Of a stretch of DNA of 64,000 nucleotides, positions 39,001 through 51,000 are shown in pieces. This DNA is from Apoderus coryli (Eukaryota; Arthropoda; Insecta; Coleoptera; Attelabidae), in NCBI GenBank assembly GCA_911728435.2, contig OU452210.1, forward strand, positions 4,836,001 through 4,900,000, in the 5' to 3' direction. Every line of letters begins with the position of its first letter. Position 1 is the first letter of the stretch. Both the position numbers and the translations under genes were made by a program. The notes under the pieces were generated by a model. The model saw nothing but the letters and a program-made list of their open reading frames with translations. It was not told the DNA's origin and made no database searches.

Positions 39001-42000
39001 GCCACTTTCTTGGCATAAAGTGAAGGCATAGTTGGTGCTGATACAATATTTTGACCTCTTCTTTGACGAATAGGTGAACCGACGCAAAGCTTCACTAAAA
39101 GTCCAAATAGTTCTGCCAATGCTCTACCTAACCTAGATGATGCTCCTAACAAGGGTTTAATATATCTTAAGTTACGGTTATCTGGTTTAGTCACTGTTGT
39201 TTCTGAGGAACTTTCGTCTACTTCCATTACCATAGCAGTTGTTTCTGGTGAGGTTCTGTCTACTTCCATAACCATAGATGAAGGATTTACGGATAAAGCC
39301 TCTACAGCAGACGAAACACTGGACGTTGTATTTTCATTAGATGAACTTTGTGGGTTAGTCTCACACTAGAAAAGATCATATATGTTTTATTTTAAATAAG
39401 AAAGAAAATTGCGTACGTACCCTCTCAAATTCAAAAAACTGATTCAGTTTTTCAATATTTTCTCTGGTGAAATCACAATCTGATGGAATTAAATCATCGC
39501 TACAGTACGCCAGAAGTAAAGTACTTTCCCAAACTAAGGACGTGTATAAGTCTGCTAAGCCTCGTAAAACTTTAATACCTTCGTCAGAGCCCCAATTTTG
39601 CAGTGATAGACTTCGAATATCGGTTTGTCCGGTTCGGCATATATGTACAAACATTATTACATATCCATGTGCTGCACCCATTGCGTGCAAAATAGGTGTA
39701 GCTGATGCAGTACTGAATGCAGTTTTTATATCTGGTGCATTAGCTAATTCAATAAGCAGCTTAGAGCCGCCAGGCACTTCTTGTTTGTTGTAAAGAGGTT
39801 TTAGATTATCTAATACGTGTGACAATTGCGCTAAACCTTCCCTGAATAGATATGGTTCGTGTGCAAGGTTCAGGATACTTTTACAAACTGTGGCTACTGC
39901 TTGGGCTGGGTTTGTTATTAGAAAATCTACAGGTAAATTTGGAAGTCCTAATAGTCGTAACAAAGGAACTAAACCGCCTCTTTGGACAAATTCTCGACAA
40001 TGGTCGTCTGTTGAATTGTTACTTAATATAGCGTCGATAAATTTCATAGTGTTTAAAATATAATCGATAAGTGCAACTGGGGTACGTTCACTACTAGTTT
40101 CGCTCTCGCTTTGACTTTCGGTATGAGCATTTTGTGAAGATGTTGAGGTTTCATCTTCGTCCTCGTCTTCCTCGTCTGACGATCCTGTAATAAAATTGAC
40201 AGATATCGCTACGTGGGTACTCGAAAAGTAAAAAAAAGAAAATACCGTTGGAATTTAATGCTTACTAATATTGTAAAAAATTGTCTAAATAAATGTGTTC
40301 TACAATTCCATTGATACAAGACAAATCGACAAATCCAAAAACTTGATGGATACTAGAGGAAAGAAAGTCATTCTCGGATGTTTACGTGAACTCACTCACT
40401 AAAGGTGAAAACTAAACGATGGTCCATGCTTTCCTGATACTCTCTCTCTATCGGTGACGGTAGGGACAATCTGAGTCTGTGCAATACTTTATTGCAAACT
40501 TTTAAATTGGCGGTAAGTTTCTCCCAAAGCAGGTTATACTTAATTCAACGAAACTTATTATAAATATTATGTGTAAGATTTGACATCTAGTAGATTTTGA
40601 TACGGATCCTAATACCTTAAAAGCAACTAAGTATTGGTGTGTGTCACTGTAAGAAAACTGCAGAGTATTTCAAAAACTGCAGAATTAATTGTTGATAGTG
40701 TTAAATTTTTAAAATTAAAAGTAGTAGTTCAGGTTAAGTTGTAGAACACACTTATGTATTGGCTAATGTATTTTCTGGTACATTATTTTTGTATTAAATA
40801 AGTGATTGTTTCATCATTTCAATAAACCTGTTTGAATGATTTATAAGGTACCAGAAATGCCGACATTTATGATTAGATTTTTAATGAATACTAATAAACA
40901 TCTTACCTTCCGCTGTACTCTGTGATCGTGTAGAGCTACTTGAAGGAGAAACCTCAGTTTTACTATGAGGTCTCCAACAAATATATTTAGGATCAGTTCC
41001 AAGTTTAATCAGTTCATTTAATAAATTTATTAGAGCCATTGTAGCATCTTGTCTTAAACTTGGTTGATGGCGCATTAGATCATCCATAGCACTTCCAAGA
41101 CTACAAGCTGTATCAGCTGTAGGTTCTGAACTTCGTCTTCGCCTCATAGCAGGCAAATACGTTGGAGATAATAGGATGTGGAACAATTTTTCGAATGGTT
41201 TATGTTTCGTGAAAGACTCCAATCCTTTAATATATATAATAATAAGTACTGAATTCTGAATAATTCAACCATAGGAACTATTAAAAATAAGTGAAGGAGA
41301 CTTATACGCAGCTTTGTGGTGTTTGTTTTTTATCACTTGTATGCAAATTTAATAATTTAGTTATTAAGCAATTTCAAAAACATAACAGAGCGGAAAAGAT
41401 GTAATAACTAAATTCTGCATAGGCACAAAAATTATCAAATAAATTCATTAGGTCATTTGCGAATTTATCCCACTATCAATGAACATTAAAGTGACGAGTA
41501 GTTTTTCAAATTTACTCTATTCCAATTAAGCAATCGAACAGTTTAAATGAAAATGCTGATGTCTTATTGCACAGAACAGAAGATTACAGTTCGTTTAGAG
41601 TGACAATAGACGCCCGCTTTTTCTATATCAACGAAATTTGAGATAGTGGTTTAAACATGAGACTCATGTATACAAGAGTGTCTCACGCTGACCGTACATT
41701 AGAAAATCTCGGAACGTAATGCGATTTAAATTCTGAAAATTTGCATGGTATGATTTTTGATGACGCTTGACTGAGATGAAATAACAGTGACCTTGTGCAA
41801 ATTATATATATTATTATATAAATCAAACGGCGTCTGCTCCACAAAACATATATATTATGTTAGTCAGACATGTTTCGAGAAAATTAAATTCTCATCATCA
41901 GTGACAATCAGGTACAAGTTGAACAATTTCAGTTTTACTAATGTAACATATTCATTTTGTGAAAAAGGTTATGTGAAGATTTTATGTAAATTAAAGCTAA

Positions 42001-45000
42001 AACACTGTTTTATATGAATTCAAAATTAAAATAAAAATTTTTAAACTAAATTAGAAATTAACATTATTTGATTATATAGATATATAACGTAAAATCCTAA
42101 AAATTTCTCTTAAAATATTAAAAACATCAGTAATGATATATATAAAAAGAAAGTACTAAAATAGGCATTATGCCATCAAATAATGTTAATTTCTAATATA
42201 GTTTAAAAATTTTTATTTTAATTTTGAATTAAAGCATAAGCATTTTTTTTTCTTTTGAAATATGTTTATTTCATGTCAAAGTACGTACAACGTTTCGGCT
42301 TATTCGCCTTCCTCAGGTACATCTCGTTTCTTACCAACATCTCATGATTCTGTGGGATTTTTGGTAGTATACCACTTTTAGTGGGTATTTTGTTTGTTGT
42401 TGTTGTTTGTCAAGCCGAAACGTTGTACGTACTTTGACATGAAATAAACATATTTCAAAAGGAAAAAAAAATTTGCTTATAAGAACCTTATATCCCAAGA
42501 AATGAAAAGAATAAAAAAACTGTAACAAGGTTCAAGAAAAATACATTACTAAAATAAAATATTAAAGGGTGCTTTATAGGAAAAATTATAATTAAGTGTT
42601 GACCTGTTAACGTCATTTTTGGCGCAAAATTTAGAATATGTCAAAAACGGTTAGAATTAGGTATAGGTATACATGAAATTTGTTTAGAATTTTATGTATA
42701 ATCCAATAATGAAATAATATATAGGGTGTCCCATTTGAAATAAACAAGTTGACACCTACGTAAGGTATAACCGGAAGTCGCACAACGTCGAATCATACCA
42801 TGCAAATTTACAAAATTTAAATCGCTTTACGATTTTCTAATGAACGGTTACCTTGACACACCCTGTATGTATGTCTAACATACAGGGTACAAAATAAATA
42901 TGACTGCTACCCATAACTAATCCCAAATTAATGATATTCTGCTACGTATGAAACTTCTGACACATATTAGCATATAAATTAATCTGGGCACCGTTTTGTA
43001 ATCACTATTAAGTCATAATATCTAAACTGGCAGTTTAAAATAACAACATACCTCTATTATTCAGACACAATGCGCTAAATACATTCGGTAGTGAACCTAA
43101 CACCTCTCTAGTGGCCGGTACCTCCTTTACTAATAATGAATGCATAACAACGTTAGTTAAACCATTATCTTGCAGAGCAGACAGTAATGCTGGTTCTTGA
43201 TATACATATACAGTAACTACATCAGTCGCTAATAAAAATAACGATGGACTGTAATATTCAACGTTTGCTATGATGTTTTTCAATGATGTTGGCAATGTGC
43301 CCTCCATTAGATGTCGAATACTCTCCGCAAAATTAGAATGTTGAAAGGCTTTTTTCAAAAAATTCAACATGGATTTTAGTAAAGCTGCACGTTGAGGCAG
43401 ACAAGTTTTGCCCGCATTTGCATGAACATATTCTAGTTCCACAGATGCTATTTCATCATTTGAAGGACCAGCAGAATTTTCGTCGAAAGCAGGGTCTGTA
43501 TGAGAAGTCTTAATTTGATAAAGTTGATCCTTTTTACAGATATTGACTTCCATCTAAAACACAAATAAATATCAATTAAACAAATAGAATAGGTAATAAG
43601 ATATCGTCGACAGCAGATTTATATTGGATTTAATGGTTCAGTTTAAAGGTAGTGTCGACATGGCAATTCCCCTTGCTTTGCTGTGACAACTTATTGAAAA
43701 CAACAAAAAGCATATTCGTGTGCCTTTAAGAATATAGGTCTGATGCTGTTTTGTTGTTAAAGCGACTGCGAGTTTATTATTATTCTTCTACTGACACTCG
43801 GATTCATATTGCAAAAATTGCCTCGAATGTGTGTTATTATGTTAGAGAAAATATGCTAAAACTGAAACGAATTTTTGGTCAAAATGCGAAATAAAGAATA
43901 AATATATGCATGCTTGTATATATTAGTCCATTCAAAAAGGCCATAGGATGACATAGATGGCCTTACTAGAATATTTTCCATATGATTTTTATTTCAAACG
44001 ATACGTGTATAAATTTGACAGCAATCTGACTTTTGATTCGTGAGATATAGGTTTATGTTTCACACATCATCAAAAAGTGAATTTCGAATTTTGATTGAAA
44101 CATTGACGAAAAAAAATTCAGTGGAAACCAAACAATGGCTTGATAAACATTATCCGAACTCTGCTCCATCGAGACAAATGGTAGAGAAGTGGATTGCTGA
44201 ATTTAAACGTGGTCGTACCAACACAAATGATGCAGAGCGCAGTGGACGCCCAAATGAGGCTGTTATTCCAGAAAACGTAAAAAAAAATCACAAATTGGTT
44301 ATGAATTGCTTACCCACCCACCGTATTCTCCAGATTTAACCCTAGCGACTTTTTCCTGTTTTCAGATCTCAAGAGAATGCTTGTTGGAAAGAAATTTAAG
44401 TCCAATGATGAAGTAATCGGAACTGAGGCCTATTTTGACAAGAGAAATCGTCCTATAAAAGTGGTATTGAAAAGTGGGAAAATCGCTATAGTCGTTGTAT
44501 TGCCCTCGAAGGCAACTATGTTGAATAATAACTCGAGTTCTGTCAAAATTTTGTTTTTTTCTTACTTATCCTGCGGACTAACTGAATGACCTTGTAACAA
44601 GTATTGATGCCGATTTTGTTGTGTGCATTATAGCTCCCTACTTTGTTCAAGATGTAAGTTGGTTACAGTGTTCCGGTTAACGAAGTGATAAATGTTTTTT
44701 TTATGGCCGGTAATAAAAGGTTCGCTTCTACCAACATTGGCTTCAGCAGAATGTCGCAACGTGCTACACAATCCGCGCAACAATCGATTTCGATGGCAAT
44801 GCTATAAAACGACTTGGAGCCATTCATTGTCTTCGACATCTGCGATTTGTGACTTTCGACCTCTTTCGTGAAACAGAAATTCAAACAATCAACAAAATAC
44901 TGTAAAATTAAGTTAAAAGAATTGGCCACTGCCAAGCCACTATGGCAGCCATTTAACTGAAGAGGTTTCCATAAATAATCGGGATTTGTAGTGTGTATAC

Positions 45001-48000
45001 TTTAGCAGCAATTATTTAAAAATATTAAAAAAAAAAACCACACACTATTGTCATACTGTAAATTTAAATTTTTGTAATATTTTTATCATCTTAATTATGC
45101 GTAAGTTCTATCTTTTGAAATGAAATAATACGTACGTCTAGACGATTTATAAAGCTTTGGAGACCACCATGATTTTGAAAAGCTTGCATGTCAATGTTGG
45201 TTATTAGATCAATTACTCTCACTGCGCGGGTTACAAACTGGAAAGAAATAATTTTATTTTAGAAGTAATAAAACTAACGAGTACAAAATTATAATAAAAA
45301 TCAGATCCACAAAATGTTTTTAATAGAAATCAATTAATGTCAATGCCACTTTCATCAATGGTACAAAAGAAAACTTCGCTACACTAATTTAGGAAGAATA
45401 GACTTAACTCTTTATGTTATTTATCATTTGAGTCACCACGCAGAATTTTAATTCTTTTTTTCAAACACTGTTTTTTAGACAAATTCCTTTAATTCGTAGA
45501 TAGATCTTAGATTAACCATCAAAATCATCTATACCACTGAGTAACTCAAATGATACTTAAATTATAAAAAAAAAAATTGGTCTAACTTTAAATTAATGCA
45601 AGCAAGCCAATATGTACCACTGCTGCTGGTGCGATATAAATTACGAGACAAGAATGGTTTTCTGTATCTGGAATATGGGGAAGAGATTGTCTTATAGTCA
45701 CTGCAACTAGGACCATTGATCCCCTTGTGCATCCTCCACTCTCATTACTATACAACATTATCAGTACTATAAAACATTAAAGACATTTTGTGGATCTTCA
45801 TTTATTGGTTGAATAATACTAACGGGTATATCACAGAAAGATACGTACAGTTATGTGATCCAGTTCAGACCCTTGCCAATTAATTACTTGCAATAAGGAC
45901 TCCATCATACCGCACGATACTAAAGCTTCACCGCCAGAATCATAACTAGCCAAATGATATAAAAATGAAAATAGTGCAGTCGTAAGACTAACAGGAAATT
46001 TTTGTTCGGTACTACTATCAGTTTGTTCCTCTATTGGACAACCATTTGATAAAACGGAATTAACATTTGATGATGAGGGTGATGTCGTAGTACCATCATT
46101 ATCACAAATGTTATCACTGGATGGAAGTTCTGTAATATTTTCCTCACTAATCGGGCATGCCGTTTGGGTTGTCAGTGACGTTATACAATTTCTAACCAAA
46201 ACAGGCAAAAATCCATGATACTGACTAGCACCTGTTACTTCTATGATGCTATTTAATCTGGCGCCGGCTCTTCTGCTACAAAAAGGAAATAGTGACTTGT
46301 TAATCAAGTATCGAAGTTTTTAAATATATTCTGACAAAAGCTACAGTATATCTAATAGTCGAGAACTATCGAGAGTCGATAGTTTTGTATATCGTAAACT
46401 ATCGATAGTTCAACTATAAGTTCTATAAACTATCGATAGTATTCAAGAAGATTTTATTTATTTACAAACGAGTCTAGAAAATTTGATGTCAGATTTGTAA
46501 AATATGGCTCCCAAATAGCGTTAGTGAGCAACGCGGGGGATAAATTAATCGAAAATCTCTGAAAATTGTGTGGTAAGCACAAGTTTTACCCTAAACGATA
46601 TGACAATTTAAATTGATTTTTGCTTACGCACACGATTTTATTCGAATGACCGATGTAGATGTAGGATCCTGACGTGTATTCGTCCCCTTTTTTGATGTTG
46701 CTTCTCTTGTCAGCGACCCCGAAACCCCCTTATGTCATATTTATACCGATTTTCAAAAGTATCGAAAATTCGACCCCCTCATCACTCTCTGGCTCCCAGA
46801 ATTAATTTATCCCACTCGCTGCCATATTTGACAAATCTGACTTCAAATTAGCGACCTCGAAACCCCCCGAGGTAGTATGCTTATGAACTTATTCTAAGGT
46901 GTAGAATTAAATTTTAATCATGTTCAATTAAATTTAGAATGAATTTTGGCTGTTTCTGATCCGTTGGTCTATTCAAACCCCGAATGGTTAATGGTTAGTG
47001 AAAAAATATTCAAACCATCATTTTCGTTGTATTTTGATGCGTCAAATTAGTACGACTAATCCTCTTTCTCTTTCTTTTTTTAATTTTAAAAAACAATAAA
47101 AAAGAGTTTTTTTGACTGCAGAGTCGGATTCGGCATCGAAAAACACGTAGGAAAAAGTTGGTTTGGTTAAAACAACAGTACTTTTTTATGGGCCTGTGTA
47201 TTAACTTTCAAATTCATACAGGGTGAGTCACGAGGAACTGTACATACTTCTACCATAAGTAGGGGCACATTAGGGGATCATCAAATGACCATTAAAAACT
47301 GTCTCCTTGTTTTCATTATTAATATACAGGGTGAAATATGGATATTCACCAAAACAATGTTTCGTCATATCTTTTCAATGATTAAGTCGATTTATCTCAT
47401 TTTTTTATAAAAGTGTGTATTGGTGCCTGGCAACTAACTGACATATTCAGAATTGAGAAAATCCAGGTCCGTCTTCGAGAAAATTTGTGGGACTGCTTCA
47501 TATTCAATACTTCACCCTGTATATGATTTTTCAAAAATCTGATATAATTTTTTCAGAGGGCATAAATAGACAGTTAGACCTGGGTATTTGAATTTTTTGT
47601 TACACTCACCTCACATTTCCAATTAAAGATTCATTTTAGAGTCTAATTGAAAACTGGCAATAATGAAGTATCTTACTGTATAATAATGTTTAGTTATTTA
47701 AAAAAAATCTTCAAAATAGACAGAAACGACACACACTGCGCTCCAGTATGGTAAATACCATAATTTGAATTGAATTACAGGGCCGGATTTAAAAATCTGG
47801 CATATCTGGTTCATCCCAATAATTCACCCTGTATGTAACTTTTTCCAACCGTAATAGACAGAAAACAGATAAAATATGTTTGTAATAACCTAGTTTTCTT
47901 ATTTGTTTGAGGAAAACTCATGTGTCTAATTATTTTATTCGGAATGAAATGAACATGCCAGGGAAATGTTTATTCATAAATTAAGAAATAAAATAAAAAA

Positions 48001-51000
48001 CAATAACCAAACAATAAAACAATTTTAACAATGTGGAACAAGGTAAAAAACAATTTAATAAACATTACGATTATAAAAGATGTTCAAAATGAAATCCATC
48101 TGCCTTAATACACTTTTCTTGACGAATGTTTAAATGTGTAATGGATTTTCTGATTGTCAATGGGTCATTTCTGATAATATTAACAGTGAATAATTCTGCG
48201 TTAGTGAGCTGTTGTATTTTATAATCGTAATGTTTGATAAATTGTTTTTTACTTTGTTCCACATTGTTAAAACTGTTTTATTGTTTGGTTATTGTTTTTT
48301 ATTTTATTTCTTAATTTATGAATAAACACTTCTCTGGCTTGTTCATTTCATTCCGATTAAAATAATTAGACACATGAGTTTTCCTCAAACAAATAAGAAA
48401 ACTAGGTTATTACAAACATTTTTTATCTGTTTTATGTCTGTTACGGGGGAAAAAGTTACGTACAGGGTGAATTTTTGGGATGAAACAGATATGCCAGATT
48501 TTTAAATCCGGCCCTGTAAATCAATTCAAATTATCGTATTTACCATACTGGAGCACAGTGTGTGTCGTTTCTGTCTATTTTGACGATTTCTTTTTAATAA
48601 CTAAGCATTATTGTACAGTAAGATACTTTATTATTGCCAATTTTCAATTTGGCTCTAAAATGAATCTTTAATTGGAAATGTGAGGTGAGTGTAACAAAAA
48701 ATTCAAATACCCAGGTCTAACTGTCTATTTATGCCCTCTGAAAAAATTATATCAGATTTTTGAAAAATCATATACAGGGTGAAGTGTTGAATATGAAGCA
48801 GTCCCACAAATTTTCTCGAAGACGGACCTGGATTTTCTCAATTCTGAATATGTCAGTTAGTTGCCAGGCACCAATACTCACTTCTATAAAACAATTAGAT
48901 AAATCGACTTAATCGTTGAAAAGATATGACGAAACATTGTTTTGGTGAATATCCATAATTCACCCTGTATATTAATAATGAAAACAAGGAGACAGTTTTT
49001 AATGGTCATTTGATGATCCCCTAATGTGCCTCTACTTATGGTAGAAGTATGTACAGTTCCTCGTGACTCACCCTGTATAATGTAAAGAGGTCAATTCGTT
49101 AATCATATCCCGTCTATATGTAGCTTCGCTCAATTTTCATGGGTTTACGGTCCATATAGTTAAGCAGTACAGTTAGAGGGGCGTGGTTTTCATTACAATC
49201 TCATTTTTATAACACACCGAAGATGCCACAAACAGAATTTGTATCTCGGTTAATGCATCAAGAAGTGGAAAATTTTAAGTGTAATAATTTGAGTTCCGCA
49301 AAACTTTTCTACCCTCTATTGTTTGTAATCACAACAAAAATCTTATTTGTAAGTCTGTTAATAAAAAACATTATTTTCTATTATATAACCTAGGTTAATT
49401 ATTATTCTTATTTGTACTGAAACTTTCGAGGAAATTGCCATCTAGGCCTAGTTTTATTAAATGATTTAAACAGAATTATTTAACGATTATATATTATGAA
49501 AATTAGTCTTAAAATAAATTTAAATAATATAACTAAAATATTGTAAACATGTTAAAGACTCAGATGTCACGGTGTGTTTCAAACAAATCTTTTTAATAAA
49601 AAAGAAAGTTCATTTAACTACTGACAACGCTAGACGTATCCGTAAAATCATCTGTATAATTAGAAAAAGCACACACTGTACAAAAGAAAAAAGATTTCTA
49701 ATATATAAAGAAGGGCATTTATGCATTTTAGTGTTTTTCTGCACATTTTTGTAAAAAACTGCATAATATAGTGCACATACTGAAGTATATTCAGCTAAAA
49801 AATTGTACATCAATAATTGTTAGAATAGAAATTCCTCATTCTATACATAATTATTAAATTTAAAACCAAACCAGGTACACATATAGCGGGGAAAACCCAC
49901 CCTAATAAAAGATGGTAAACAGACCCTTGCCTCTTACTTTTGTTATCGGATGCAGCACCTTACATGGTAAAGGCGGGTCAAAATTTAAACATATTTTACC
50001 AACAACTAATACATGTTTTAGCATATGGCCGAAGAAATTAGAATAAGATTTCCACTTGTTAATGTTTTAATTTCCAGTGTAAAAAAAGTATTTCTTAAAG
50101 CACCTACTCGAGTGCAGTATTTTAACGAATAAAGTACATGCATATTTATTTCATATTTGCCCTTCTTTACTTATATAGAATAAACATACTTAATCGTTTT
50201 ATGAAGCAGGCCATGTTGTTTCATATCTGTACTTCAACACAAGAGCAGTTTCTATTGACATCTAAACCCTAATATTGAAAAACACGTTTAACACTTGTCC
50301 AAAACACACTCATTTTCTGGTGAGGATGCTAACCGTGTAAACAAACCGCGCCGAGATTTATAAAAGTTGATGAAGTGGTAGAACGTGACTTTCAATATTA
50401 TTCTATGCCAAAGGTTCTACTCATATCTAAACCCTAATTCAATATAAAACTTGAAATAAGTTACCATGATTACAGTACAATGGATATTAAATCCCTAAAT
50501 AAGCAAGTGTTTAAATTAGTTTGCAACTCATAAACTTAAACAAAATTACTGGTAGGATTGTGTTTGACCAACTGGTTTCGCTGTTGTAATAGGCTCTTCA
50601 AAATACCAGTCATACCCAAACACTATATCGACACTTATTAAAGAATGTATCGAATAAATCATTGTGTTTTAAGCATTTATATTTTTACTCACGAGGAAAC
50701 TTCAAAAGTAATAATGATAATTTGTATATCTGAATACGACCATAATGGATACCTCGAGAAAAATTACCAAGATGGTAAAACCGCCGCGTCGTTATAAAAT
50801 CTGTAATAGAAGTTTCCAATTTCCCACTTAATTGTTCATTCGTTTGTGATGTATTATTTTACAGTACATGAAAAGTTTATTTATTTTTAATTATTATACT
50901 TATACTAAGTTGACAGAAATCTCAACACTTTAAGTTAGAGTTTGCTCGGCTAGCCTTCGTTGTGCTTTCATTGTAGATATTTTTTTCTGTATCATTTGTA

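Noticed and set aside
44377..44589. 70-codon ORF as a separate gene
   Set aside because: It is the frameshifted C-terminal part of the deleted mariner transposase.
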